From assembly GCA_030180135.1 (NCBI GenBank), contig CM058229.1, positions 45,101,522 through 45,165,521 of the forward strand: 64,000 nucleotides of DNA, written 5' to 3'. Position 1 is the stretch's first letter. Each line of letters starts with the position of its first letter. Below are positions 10,652 to 21,338 of the stretch, piece by piece. Made by a program: the position numbers and the translations under genes. The notes below the pieces were generated by a model, which was given only the letters and a program-made list of their open reading frames with translations, was not told where the DNA came from and did not search any database. This DNA comes from Orychophragmus violaceus (lineage: Eukaryota; Streptophyta; Magnoliopsida; Brassicales; Brassicaceae).

Positions 10652-13600
10652 ATGGGAGAAGGAGCAGCTGCTGATCAGATCACCATGAATCAGCTTCTTG
10701 AAGTCTTGAGAGGCATGAGTGAGCATCTTACCCAGCTAGAGAAGTCCCATCCTACACAACAACAAGAAGAGAATGGACTTGGGAATGCACCAGGAACTAC
10801 TTATATGGAGCCTAAACCACCAGACCAACCTTGGAGAACAAGAACGACAAAGTCACATCCACCAAGGACTTCCCAACGAAAATCAGGGAGTGACTCAAGC
10901 CGTGCGACATTCCAAGCCACCTACAAGTCAAAAGTCAGGTTAATTTGGGATGATGGATATTATTATTATGGACCTGAATTCTTTGTATATCCAGGAGGTA
11001 AAGCAAGCTATATAGATTGGGAAAGCAACATGGAAGAGTACTTTAGCTACTATTGTGTTCCTGATGAAGAGCGACTCCATATAGCACTTGGACAACTCAC
11101 CAAAGAGGCTCTAAGATGGTGGAACAAGGAAGAGTATGAGAGATGGTACTACAAGGAGCCAAAGATCAGAACATGGGATGACTTAAAGTTGACCATGTGG
11201 GGGAAGTATTGTTCACAGAACAAAACTACTTATCCACCGAAGAGATCATTAACTCCTAAACTTGTGCAAGACGCCAATAGCTCTCAAACAAAGTATCAAG
11301 GTAAGTTCTCTGTCTCTAAAAATACATTAGAACTAATGTGTTGTAAGTGTAAGAGCAGGGATCATGTTGCTAAGGACTGTCCAAGAAAGAGGACTACAAC
11401 ATCAAATGGTGAAAAGCTAGTACCACAAGAGGCCAAAGGAGGAGAAAAGCAACCAGCAGCCTCTAAACCATCTAATGAGTTTCCCACCTTCAGATTTGCA
11501 CCAGTAGAACACACTCACGAAATCCTGAAGGAGAAGCAAGAGAAGAAGCAGAGCCACAAAGCCTCACCCAATTCAACCGGATCCAGCTTTGATGCCTCAC
11601 TCAAGCTCCTAGACATGCCAACACAAGGTAAGTGTTCTAACCTTGTAAATTCCAAAGAGTCAACCTGTTATAAGTGCCATAAAAGAGGGCATTTTGCTGC
11701 AAATTGTCCATCTAAGAAGTTGTTCAAAGATATAACATCAGAGTTGAAATTGGAAGTAACTAACACCAATGATAGTTTTGTGCAATCTGATATTTTAATT
11801 TCCAATTCAAGACTCATGCACTTGTCTTTGCCAAAGAGTTTTGATGCAGGAAAAAGACAAGGAGAATGGCATATAAGCAAAGGTGAAGAAAATCAATTCT
11901 TACACCTTACTTGTTCAAAGGAGACCGCGAAAGAGGAAACCAAGCAAGACAACAACAGAAGAGTGCAAGCAAACAAGGTGAATTCTGAACTTAAAGTGAA
12001 TAAACTTGTTTGTCAAACCACTGTTATGATGCACTTGTCTCTGGACCAAAAGGTTCATGAAAGTTTAGGTGCCAAAGAAGAAGTGGAGCAACATCAATGT
12101 CATGATCCACAAGCAAGTAAAGGACAAGAGTACATTCAAGGTACCATCATGACTGTTGTACCAAGACATGAGCGAGACAAGGTAAATCAATATCTTACTC
12201 AAAATGTTCATACTGATTCCAAGGATATGATAATGCATTTGTCTTGTCCAAAAGAACTTGAGAAAGGTATAGGTCATGGAGTCAAGTTTCGGGCAGGAAC
12301 ATCAATACAAAGGAATCAAGGTGAAGAAGCTCATGGAGCTTCAACTAATGATGAACTAGAGCATAAAACCTCTAGTAGTACATGCACCAGGAGAGATGCG
12401 ACTTTGAACCAGCTTGTCACATCCATAATGGTAAGCTCCAACCTTGTGCAACCTGTTTTTAAAGTCTCAAACTCAGATATAATTCACTTGCTCTTTCCCT
12501 TAAGAGTTGACTTAGGTACAGGTCTGATAAAGATCAATAAGCCAAGGGCAGAAGGAGTCTTGAAAGAGAGACCAAAACCGAGCCATGTTTCCACACATGA
12601 GCCACAAGCAAATCAAAGGCTTGAGTTATATCATGCTTCAACCAAACATGAGGTTATTTCTGAACTTAGAATGAGTATTCTTGACTATCAATCCACTGGT
12701 ATAATGCACTTGTTTCTTGAGTCAAGTGTTGAGACAGGGATTAGATCTAAAGATAAGGCCAAATGGGAGATCAAGGAAGAGCCACCAGACCAAAGCGAGG
12801 ACACTACATCAAATAACATTGTGAGTCTTTCTTTGATCCATTTCATTTCTCATGACTCAACAGCTGTGTTAAAAGATTTGTTAAACTTACAAGAGGATGA
12901 GATATCAGTAGCACATGAAGATGACTCTAAGGAAAATGATTTAAACCGATATTTATTTGATAAGATGCCCATAATGCACTTGTCTCTTTGCCAAAGTGTT
13001 GAGAATATTTCAGGTCTTAAAGAGAGCAGAAGCAAGATAAGAAAAGGAGGCGTCACACCAGCTCAAAGACGAGGAGCATTGATGTCCTATCTACTCAAAG
13101 AAGAACCACCGGATGCTCCACAACCCAATCGGAATCAAAATGATTCCCAAGGTAATCTTCTAAACCCTCATTCACTTCACTGGACTAACTTGACTTATCT
13201 ATGTGCAGGTTATCAAGTTTTGAGGTCAAAACTTCTTGAAGAGGGAGGGTATGATGCGGTCATCAGAACCAAACCAACCCAGGCGCTCACTGACTCAATC
13301 ACTGACTCAACCACTACGTCAAGTAGAGCAAGGAGACCAAGAGAATTCAAGGCCACAGTGAGTTCTGATCCAACAAAAGGCATAGGATTGATTATACATC
13401 CAACAATCAATCCTAAGAAGGCATATGACCCAGGAGGAATCATAACACATGGAGAAGAGATTATGGAGTCGAGAAGATCCAACAAGGCGTATGAGCTTAT
13501 CTTAGCTCAAGTGGAGACTAAGGTCAAGACATCTAGCTCAGCTCATCATCAGCATGCCACTAAGAAGAGTCATCCCCAAAAGATGACACAAGAAGAAGAT

Positions 13601-14005
13601 ACCGAAAAGGAGCTAACCATATGTAGCATCACAGCTAGCTCAGGAAGTAGCATCGGCACTAGCTCAGCAGACTTGCCATATATGGAAGCATTCACATTTG
13701 GAAGGTCAATTCAGCACCAAACGTTTACCTATCAAAACTACAGTGTATTGAGCTCCTTTCCATCAAGTCTAGACATCCCCAGCTGCACAAGACCACACAA
13801 GATTCTCCATAACTTCAAGAAGTCATACTTACCATTTTTGGAGAAGAAAGAGATCAAACACCAACGGCTTCTTTCCAAGAATGCAAGCTGCGAGTTATTA
13901 GTCAATCAAGCTGTTCCAAGGATCCTCACTTATCCCTTAAAGCCATCCAGATACAAGGAAATCATCAAGAGCTTGGATTCTTGCCATTTTCAGCCTAACG
14001 GCTAG
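10652..14005 (+). CDS. Gag-like protein with two CCHC knuckles and HLSL repeats, ending inside the 3' LTR
   Basis: A single 1117-residue open frame. Residues about 105-190 form a retrotransposon gag domain (YIDWESNMEEYF, EALRWWNKEEYERW, TWDDLKLTMWGKYC). Two CX2CX4HX4C zinc knuckles follow, with cysteines/histidine at 230/233/238/243 and 339/342/347/352. Residues 388-780 hold eight spaced copies of an I/L-M-H-L-S-L motif (starts near 388, 416, 459, 527, 610, 684, 728 and 774). The frame crosses the polypurine tract and takes its last roughly 250 residues from the U3/R part of the LTR. No pol domains are present. Translation start: first ATG after the leader, in GACATGGGAG context. The HLSL region is unlike any domain I know. 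Confidence 0.9.
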   Translation: MGEGAAADQITMNQLLEVLRGMSEHLTQLEKSHPTQQQEENGLGNAPGTTYMEPKPPDQPWRTRTTKSHPPRTSQRKSGSDSSRATFQATYKSKVRLIWDDGYYYYGPEFFVYPGGKASYIDWESNMEEYFSYYCVPDEERLHIALGQLTKEALRWWNKEEYERWYYKEPKIRTWDDLKLTMWGKYCSQNKTTYPPKRSLTPKLVQDANSSQTKYQGKFSVSKNTLELMCCKCKSRDHVAKDCPRKRTTTSNGEKLVPQEAKGGEKQPAASKPSNEFPTFRFAPVEHTHEILKEKQEKKQSHKASPNSTGSSFDASLKLLDMPTQGKCSNLVNSKESTCYKCHKRGHFAANCPSKKLFKDITSELKLEVTNTNDSFVQSDILISNSRLMHLSLPKSFDAGKRQGEWHISKGEENQFLHLTCSKETAKEETKQDNNRRVQANKVNSELKVNKLVCQTTVMMHLSLDQKVHESLGAKEEVEQHQCHDPQASKGQEYIQGTIMTVVPRHERDKVNQYLTQNVHTDSKDMIMHLSCPKELEKGIGHGVKFRAGTSIQRNQGEEAHGASTNDELEHKTSSSTCTRRDATLNQLVTSIMVSSNLVQPVFKVSNSDIIHLLFPLRVDLGTGLIKINKPRAEGVLKERPKPSHVSTHEPQANQRLELYHASTKHEVISELRMSILDYQSTGIMHLFLESSVETGIRSKDKAKWEIKEEPPDQSEDTTSNNIVSLSLIHFISHDSTAVLKDLLNLQEDEISVAHEDDSKENDLNRYLFDKMPIMHLSLCQSVENISGLKESRSKIRKGGVTPAQRRGALMSYLLKEEPPDAPQPNRNQNDSQGNLLNPHSLHWTNLTYLCAGYQVLRSKLLEEGGYDAVIRTKPTQALTDSITDSTTTSSRARRPREFKATVSSDPTKGIGLIIHPTINPKKAYDPGGIITHGEEIMESRRSNKAYELILAQVETKVKTSSSAHHQHATKKSHPQKMTQEEDTEKELTICSITASSGSSIGTSSADLPYMEAFTFGRSIQHQTFTYQNYSVLSSFPSSLDIPSCTRPHKILHNFKKSYLPFLEKKEIKHQRLLSKNASCELLVNQAVPRILTYPLKPSRYKEIIKSLDSCHFQPNG

Positions 14006-14446
14006 TTTTCATTAATTGTCGATTTGTTTCTTGTTCAAGGTCAATAGGACCGTTGTAAAAAGCTTATATAAGCTCAGTATCATCTATTGTAATAATCACC
14101 TTTCAACCTTTCAATTAATCAAAGTATTATTCAGTTCTTCAAAGAGTGTTCTTTGTAGAGATCTTTTGTCTTAGGAATTCATTGAGTGATTCAATTGTTT
14201 CCGAAGATTGTTGGATTAGTATTGCTTGTGTGACTCAAGCAGAACTAGTTCACCACCGATTGAGAGAGTCAATCAAATCCACCGGTTGAGAGAGTCAATC
14301 ATTTCATTCATCCATTCCATCCATCTCGGTCAAGTAAGAGAGCTTTTAAGCCAGTGCTTGTCCTCCATCAATCCATAACTCAAGCTTCCGCTCCGGGGCT
14401 ACATCATCTGGTATCAGAGCATCACTTTGATTCCAGGGCTACATCA
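13252..14446 (+). repeat. 3' LTR of gag-only element
   Basis: It is 1195 bases and almost identical to the 5' LTR. Differences seen are G/A in the codon at about 13489 (Cys in the left copy, Tyr here) and G/A at the final GCTGCATCA/GCTACATCA. Its first 754 bases continue the internal gag ORF to the TAG at 14003-14005. Confidence 0.93.
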
Positions 14447-14451
14447 GAGGA

Positions 14452-16740
14452 TAAGCTGCTCGATATGAATGTTCTTGTTGGTTTCTAATTGCATATGGAT
14501 CAGTTGTGGTGGCTACATGAAGAAAGGATTTGTTTCATAGATTATGATACACTTTTTGAAGCAAGAAGCCATGGTTACTATGTCTGATACATCAGAATGT
14601 GTGAGTGGATCAAAGATATAGTGGATAGTGGTTTTGACTCTGAATGGTAAGCTAAGCTTATAGAGGCATGGTACTTCGGAGTGGCTATGGTTCTAGGTGA
14701 AGTATTATTGGTACTTCATTCTAGGTGGAACTATGTTATTGGAAGTGATCTCATGTGTTTAGCTTGAAACATAAGAGTTAAAAGGCTGCATATCCCAATG
14801 TTGTATCAGGTTCATGGAAGTTGTGTATGCAAAGAATAAATCAAGGCAAAAACAAGTGGTATCAACGGATTTTTAGTTCAAACAGGTTGTAATATGTGGG
14901 TAAAATAAAGTTTACATATTTGGTTTTGAAGCTGATTGTTGATATGGATTCTTAGAAAAGAATTACATGTTTCTAGAGAAAAATTACAGGTTTTCTTAAA
15001 GTTTTGGAAGACACATATTGATTGAGATAAATCATTGGAGTGGTTCAGTATGAGACAAGTGCATGTGATACATGATCTGACTCATAACTGTTTTCACGAA
15101 TATGAAAGTGTTGTGTATCAAGTTTTTATAAACAACTCATCTAAAAGCTGATGTTAACAACTGGAAAGGAGTCCTAAAGAGGATGGAAATGTAGAGAATC
15201 AAGCTACATTTGGAAGACAAAAACTTATGAGGATTGAGTTGTATCGTTTGCATCGTGATGAGATTATGTAAGTATCTTCTCAAGAAACGGCTATTGGAAG
15301 TCATTCAAGTGAAGTATCTTCAGGTATCATGTGCTGATAAAGAAGATTTAGACTTTGGTTTAAGTCTGAAATTTGAATGATGCAAGGTTCAAGTCATTTG
15401 GTAAAGTTTGCACACAAGCAAAGGTGTTGCAGGCGCTACCACATCACAGGTTCAAGAGTTGATGTGTAAGGTCTTGCAAGGTCGTGTCTCAGGGATATAA
15501 AAAGGCATTGCTGATAAGAGACATGATAAAGGAAGTTAATTACAGTTTTTAAGCTACTAGTTTGTTCTGTTTTAACAAGATGGTGAGAAAGGATTATGTT
15601 CTGGTATCAGGTTGATGAAAGAGGTCATCAATGGTTTCTACAATGGTCTAAGTTGTTGATGAGATTCATTACATGTTAAATCAAGAAGCTTCAATTTAGA
15701 GGTCTATGATTATGTTTTCTTCATCTGGTTCAAGTGAATTCATATGATTTTGGTTCTTAATGTGCACGTAGAAATCCTAGAAGGTAGCAATTGAATCAAG
15801 TTTTGCAAAAGTGTTTCAGTCACTTCAACAAGGATGTGCTATAGACATAAGGCATATAAGATCATGTGTGATTGGGGAAGTCATAAGTGGTGAAGGGATT
15901 TTCATTGTGTTAACAAGCTGAATGTATTTCTCAACTTGTTAATATTGTTTGATGAGCGGTTATATCAAATATTCAAGTGTTGAATGCATCATGAAGTGTC
16001 ACGTGAGAGTTGAGCTTGATACGGATTTGTATTGGAGCTGTTTTTACAACTCAAGTGATATGAAGATGTTATGATGGCTTAGGTTCAACTTTGTGAGTAG
16101 TCACAACTGAAGTGCATTGAACGTGAGGTCAAATATAGGAAGGATCAAGCATGTTTATGGTGTTTAAGCCGCTAATTAAGAATCAAGACTGAGTATGGAT
16201 ACTCAAGAACCGAGACTAGAATCCAAGGAACTAGAAGCTGGTGCTCCCTCACAAACCATTGTAAGTTGTATTGTGTGATCGACATATTCATATGTGGAGA
16301 TATGGAAAAATGTGAATTTGTTGGACAACTTCAGTAAAATCAGCTTTAGGACCACAAGAGAACTGAACAAGACAGATCACAAAATTAACAAAAAACATGA
16401 AAGATCACAAAAGGAGTCTTTGTGTTTTGTCTTTTTGTGAGATAGGATTTTGAGGTTAATTTTTCTTAAGAAAGACAGTTAAGGGGGCTTAGAGAAACCA
16501 TACAACGTAGCTAGAAGGATAAGAGAAATCATGTAAGAAGATACGCTTGGGATGAGTTCTCTCGTTACACATATAATGAATGATAAAGAGTTATATCAAA
16601 TATGTATTTCTTCTAGTGGATTCATGACCCTTCTTAATAGTGCTTAATAAAACCAACGACTTTGAAGGATAAATTATTTTAATATATCTTATATATTTTA
16701 TTTCTGGCAGAGACAAAATTAGATTAGATTAGATTATAGT
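14452..16740. other. Long non-coding stretch without recognised content
   Basis: I see no open frame of note, no inverted or direct terminal repeats and no RNA gene. The base composition is fairly even, unlike the AT-rich repeat zones. The text is rich in TTCAAG, GTGATA and ATGAAG words and reads like the decayed non-coding part of an old LTR element. The gag-only retrotransposon inserted at its left margin. Confidence 0.35.
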
Positions 16741-16744
16741 CAAG

Positions 16745-17344
16745 AATCATGTACAACTCAGCTTCCATTTTTCAGACAAATAAAAAATGAAGAGAAAGAT
16801 ACCAAATAAAAGAAACAGAAGAAAAAGCCGTAAAGACTCCACTTTTAACACACGGCAAGAAAGTCAACCAGGGATGCCCAATACAAGGAAAGAGATGAAT
16901 TTTATTATAAAACAAAAATCAAAAAGAAAAGAAATCCAAACAGGCAAAAAAAAAGGTTTGAAGTCTACTTCGTCGTCGTCTTCCACTAATTTCTGGTTAT
17001 ATCGAAGACTTTTGGAGAAGTACATTTTTCAGGCTGTCAATAACCCTTTCGTCACGATATTACTACAAGCCGCGTAGTGTTAGACTCCCAAATATCTTTT
17101 CTTTAATGGTTTCTGGAACCTGAGTTCTCCGATTTTGAGGTAATTCTCCAGTGGTTTTTCTCTGATTTCTCGGTTTTATAAAGGGTCTCTTTTTTTTTTT
17201 TTTGGGATTTAGGGTTTCTTGATTCATGAAAAGTTTCAAGGTTTGCGATTGTTTGCAGGGTCTTGAAATCTTGGAGCAGGTATATGCGGAACTAGTTCAA
17301 ATTAAAAACAAAAAATCAAAAAACAACTTGAAGGGTTTTTTCAC
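16745..17344 (+). promoter_or_regulatory. 5' leader/promoter region of the PP2C gene
   Basis: This holds the upstream region of the phosphatase. CTTCGTCGTCGTCTTCC (about 16968) and a T-run near 17190 are typical of plant leaders, and GTTTGCAGGG at about 17252 could be a 5' UTR splice acceptor. Open frames here (16787-17077, 17226-17699) have no protein-like composition. The transcription start cannot be fixed from sequence. Confidence 0.45.
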
Positions 17345-18745
17345 ATGGCGAGGTTATGTTGCTTCCGTTCTTCGGACTACGATGTATGCAAACTCATATC
17401 TCATATCTTGTTTTGTCTTTTTTTTTTTTTTTTTTTTTTTAATCCAGTTCTTCACAAAGACGACTTGTGATAGAATTGACTTGTTTGATTCTTGTAAATC
17501 TAAGTTTAGAACGAATTCGAATCGATTTCGTGGGTCAAGGCTTTGGAAATTTGGTCACAATGTGTCAAACAATATGTGGTTTTTCATTTACTTGATGAGG
17601 TCAAAATTGGGCTTAAAGGTAAGAATTTATGAAAGTGTCTACTTCTGTGTCATGGGCCTCATGGAGATTGGATGTTCATTTTTTTATTTGGTGTTGTAGC
17701 TCATGGTTGGGAGGGCGTCAACTAGTTCCGGTAAAGGGAAAAACAGCGATGGCGAGATTAAATTTGGTTACAGCTTAGTGAAAGGGAAAGGTAATCATCC
17801 AATGGAGGATTATTACGTCTCCAAGTTCACGAAAATTGACGGTAAAGAGCTCGGTTTGTTTGCTATCTACGATGGTCATTTGGGTGAACGTGTTCCTGCT
17901 TACCTACAGAAGCATTTGTTCTCCAATATCCTTAAAGAGGTTCCACATTTTACTCTTTCTCCACAGCTTCTATCTCAGTCTGTTCCTCCTTTTAACATTT
18001 TTAGGTCTTGTGTGCAAGTTCAGGAGCAGTTTTGGTATGATCCTCAGAGAGCAATAAGTGCTGCCTATGGGAAGACAGACCAAGCTATTCTGTCACATTC
18101 CGATCTAAGCCGAGGTGGTTCAACCGCTGTAACTGCTATTCTGCTGAACGGACGGCGTTTGTGGGTGGCAAATGTCGGTGATTCCCGGGCAGTTCTATCT
18201 CAAGGTGGTCAGGCAATACAGATGACGATAGACCACGAGCCGCACACTGAAAGACTGAGCATTGAGGATCGAGGAGGCTTTGTATCAAACATGCCAGGTT
18301 AGTTACTCCTAGATAATAATATTAAATAAATGTTATCCAAACATCAGATCTCAATACATTTTCTTATTTCTTACAGGGGATGTACCTCGGGTTAACGGGC
18401 AGCTAGCAGTTTCCCGTGCTTTTGGGGACAAAAGCCTCAAAACACATCTACGGTCAGATCCAGACGTTAAAGATTCATCGATAGATTATCACACAGATGT
18501 TCTAGTTCTTGCTAGTGACGGTCTATGGAAGGTAAAAGAATGGTGTTTTCTTTTTTTGATTACCGGTCTTGTTGGTTCTTATGGTTTTCGATGTGTAAAT
18601 GGTATAGGTGATGGCTAACCAAGAGGCGATTGATATCGCGAGAAGAATCAAAGATCCATTGAAAGCAGCAAAAGAACTAACAACTGAAGCTCTGAGAAGA
18701 GACAGCAAAGATGATATATCTTGCATCGTCGTCAACTTAAGATGA
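17345..18745 (+). CDS. Group-F type protein phosphatase 2C (five exons)
   Basis: Predicted exons: 17345-17383, 17700-17939, 18024-18297, 18377-18531 and 18608-18745, all with GT-AG introns, giving 281 residues. The start MARLCCFRSSDYD agrees with the N-terminus of the Arabidopsis At1g34750/At1g78200 type, which is why the ATG at 17703 is not used. PP2C motifs are in order: MED (48-50), DGH (71-73), GGSTAV, VANVGDSRAV, NGQLAVSRAFGD, ASDGLW and DDISC near the end; the metal-binding Asp residues are present. Mn/Mg-dependent Ser/Thr phosphatases of this clade are cytosolic or nuclear stress-signalling regulators. It looks intact; only small differences from the family (HSDL for HSSDL) are seen. 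Confidence 0.93.
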
Positions 18746-18963
18746 TGAAAGATCTTTTAAAACGACCAAGAAGAAAAGATGAAACAATTTGGAAATGAAG
18801 CCCGAATAATGTTTGATTCTGAAGAATAGAAGATGATGTTAATGGTTTTTTTTTTCTGGGGTTCCTCCACTGTAAAATGGTTGATCGGTGGTTTTCGATG
18901 TTTGGTAATTTGATTGGTTTAATTTGTGGTTTGCATAAGTGATAGTGAGAATCATATGATTTG

Positions 18964-19510
18964 GTGTATAAAAAGAATTGATCTTCTGCGTTGATATGAG
19001 AAGATCACCTATTCAAGTCGCGGAGTGCATATAAGCTTTATGTGTTTCTTCTAGAGGATTGAGTAACACAAAACCACTATAGACCGTAGAGGATTGAATA
19101 ACAAAGTATTTTTCATTGAGTAACCAATTTGATCTATTAGAACTTTAAATTTCACTATTGTGAAAAACGTCCCTTACAACCGAAAAGACCATTCAAGTTT
19201 GTTAATGCTCTGGCTGAAACAAAAGAGCATCTATGAAGTGTATAAAAAGAATTGATCTTCTGCGTTGATATGAGAAGATCACCTATTCAAGTCGGGGAGT
19301 GTATATAAGCTTTATGTGTTTCTTCTAGAGGATTGAGTAACACAAAACCAGTATAGACCGTAGAGGATCGAATAACAAAGTATTTTTCATTGAGTAACCA
19401 ATTTGATCTATTAGAACTTTAAATTTCACTATTGTGAAAAACGTCCCTTACAACCAAAAAGACCATTCAAATTTGTTAATGCTCTGGCTGAAACAAAAGA
19501 GCATCTATGA
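18964..19510. repeat. 274-bp tandem duplication downstream of PP2C
   Basis: 18964-19237 is repeated directly at 19238-19510 with about 98% identity by eye. Both copies begin GTGTATAAAAAGAATTGATC and end GAGCATCTATGA. The Pack-MULE inserted exactly at the end of the second copy. The source may be exon-like: before the MULE the text reads ALAETKEHL and after it IKKKVKEAFEALCE, perhaps one disrupted host exon that I cannot identify. Confidence 0.9.
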
Positions 19511-19801
19511 GGGGAAACGGTACATTCTCCCCTCCCCCCCCAATGAACTTGTGACAAAAATAGATTTTCACACACGACTCATTAGGCCATACCAAAATCA
19601 CCAAGAACTTACCAAAATTTTGAATTTCACATATGAATTATCCGAAAATCAACTAATTCCTTCAAATCCAATAACAGTGTTAATTGGCCGTTAACAAAAT
19701 TATTAAATTCGTTATTTCCATTTAGAAATTAAAAAAAAAAACATTAATCAACTAAACCAAAACAACATCGATTTAATTATTTATTTAATTAAAAATATGG
19801 T

Positions 19802-20000
19802 AACGCTGCCAGAGACAACAAGAAATCGAGAATCATCCCCATAAATCTTCTTCTCGCAATCAGGAACGATGAAGAGTTAGGGAAACTTCTCACTGGAGTC
19901 ACGATAACTATGTTCTTCTACTTAAGAAGTCTGGCAAATCGACAGAGGAATTTGTTGCATCCAAGTCACCGGCCAAATCTCCGAAGAAAGCCTAATCTTC
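19802..20000 (+). pseudogene. Histone H2A.W C-terminal fragment captured by Pack-MULE
   Basis: The frame reads NAARDNKKSRIIP, then in a second frame LAIRNDEELGKLLTGVTI, then LLLKKSGKSTEEF and ends SPAKSPKKA before TAA. The first two blocks are the H2A alpha-3/alpha-C region. The SPxKSPKK tail is the minor-groove-binding C-terminal motif specific to plant H2A.W, the heterochromatin variant. The segment normally reading ANGGV..P between the second and third blocks is lost, and the frame changes between blocks, so no histone could be made. The histone-fold N-terminal half is absent. Confidence 0.88.
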
Positions 20001-20205
20001 TCGTAGTTTTTTTCATTCTCCAGTTTAGCTATGTGTTTGGATGTTTTGTGCTGTGATTACGTAATTCTAGCTTTTAATTATGTATTTTGGATTTGAATTC
20101 TTTTCAGATCCAACTAACAGTTTATAAATCTTTTCGACTTGCTATTTGTTTTAGTCCACTGTCATCACTGAACATATTTGAGCAAGAGAAACTATTTAAG
20201 TCTTA

Positions 20206-20488
20206 GAGCAGCTCCATTGGGGTATATTAGGAGTGGGTCTCTTAAAAAAAAATATTAAAATAATGTGGGTCCCACGTGGGACCCACATTTTTTTTTAAAA
20301 ACCGTATCCACAATCGCTTGCTTAAGAGACGTTTCTTGTCTCGTCTCGCCACGTGTCGCCATTCTATTGGTCGATTGTTTTTTTTTTTAATTTTTTTTTT
20401 TTTCGCCTTTTCAAAAAAAAAAAAAATAATAATAATAATAAAAATTGAGTTAAGAGACTTACCTTGCGTCCCGCTGGTGGAGATGCTC
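20206..20488. mobile_element. Tourist-like MITE nested in the Pack-MULE (copy 1)
   Basis: It starts GAGCAGCTCCA, ends TGGAGATGCTC and is flanked by TTA on both sides (20203-20205, 20489-20491), the 3-bp target duplication of PIF/Harbinger elements. It contains a GTGGGTCCCACGTGGGACCC palindrome with a central CACGTG, a GCCACGTGTC word, and long T and A runs. The same family occurs at 28154-28424. Confidence 0.8.
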
Positions 20489-20591
20489 TTACTGTTTTGT
20501 GTCCCTTTAAAATTATCGTTACAATAATTCAAAATTTCTCACTAATCGGAAGAAAGTATGTTCTTTTCTCAATGGGTTCGTCGAACATGGT

Positions 20592-20782
20592 CTTGTTCGT
20601 TTGACAGTCGTTGATGACAGCGACTCTAAATTAGCAATTAGCGACTCAAAATCTGGTCCATGATTTTAACGGCGATTTTAAAAAAAAAAAATCAGCGACT
20701 ATCGTTACGATTCTAAAACGAACAACATAACGACTGTCGCAGCGACTGTCGCAGTCGCTGGTCGCTAGCGACTACGAAACGA
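20592..20782. mobile_element. Possible hAT-like MITE
   Basis: The left side TTGTTCGTTTGACAGTCG is mirrored at the right by CGACTACGAAACGAACA, with many internal GCGACT/AGTCGC words. CATGGTCT and CATGGTCC flank the two ends and could be an 8-bp hAT target duplication. The inverted ends are short and imperfect, so the call is tentative. Confidence 0.4.
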
Positions 20783-21062
20783 ACATGGTCCATATCTAGC
20801 AAATCCATTACAATATCTAGCAACTCGAGGTTCTTGTGCAAAATTATTCATTGGAGGTATATCCGTCAATGCTCAACCTAATCTCCTCCTGATTAATAAT
20901 GTCTTTGATTAGCTTACTAATTCACCTTCTATGTATGCGAGTGTATATTTTTATTGGTTTAGACTATTTTTAGGAGTAGAACAGAAGATGGATTTGTTTG
21001 CACTCTAACTGTTTGATTAAGTGCGTGAGAGAAACACTGAGGATGTAAAATAACACTGCAGG

Positions 21063-21338
21063 GCTTAATTACGACGCTAATGAATCTGTTTTGAAGAATG
21101 AATTTGAAAAGTATGGAATTTTTTTTAAATGGTAAGATTGCCATGAAATCTATTAGTCTTCTGCAAAAATTTTGTGGATAAACAAATGCAATTTCCTAGT
21201 TTTGTTTTGTTGGATGTGAAAATGTACAATGATAGTTATATGCGATCACTAGAGCGGTAAAATCAAAAGGTTATGGCTTTGTGTTGATTGATTCAGAAGA
21301 AGCTGCTGCAAGTGCCTTAGCTTCCATGAAAAATCAGG
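21063..21338 (+). pseudogene. RRM domain fragment captured by Pack-MULE
   Basis: A first block (21063-21120) reads LNYDANESVLKNEFEKYG, the beta-1/alpha-1 part of an RNA-recognition motif. After an intron-like gap a second block (21241-21338) reads ITRAVKSKGYGFVLIDSEEA and ASALASMKNQ. KGYGFV is the RNP1 octamer core. It ends at a donor CAG|GTTTGT. RNP2 and the remaining protein are missing. The parent protein cannot be named. Confidence 0.75.

Larger units (their letters stand above)
8954..14446 (+). mobile_element. Complete non-autonomous gag-only LTR retrotransposon (TR-GAG type)
   Basis: Two 1195-bp LTRs (8954-10148 and 13252-14446), each starting TGATG and ending CATCA, flank 3103 bases. 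The element is bordered by a perfect 5-bp target duplication GAGGA (8949-8953 and 14447-14451). A primer-binding site TGGTATCAGAGCC lies at 10151-10163 and a purine tract GAAGAGGGAGGG lies just before the 3' LTR. By eye the LTRs differ at about two sites, so the insertion is very recent. No protease, reverse transcriptase, RNase H or integrase is encoded; mobilisation would need a related autonomous gypsy-like partner. Confidence 0.95.

Noticed and set aside
17226..17699. 157-residue open frame upstream of the phosphatase
   Set aside because: It runs across exon 1 and a T-rich intron in a different frame; the spliced PP2C model explains the region better.
17703..18302. ATG at 17703 as the phosphatase start and read-through past exon 3
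   Set aside because: A short first exon (17345-17383) matches the family N-terminus and splices in frame; the open frame also reads through two clear introns.
20242..20532. Lys/Phe-rich open frames on both strands
   Set aside because: They derive from poly-A/T runs inside the Tourist-like MITE.
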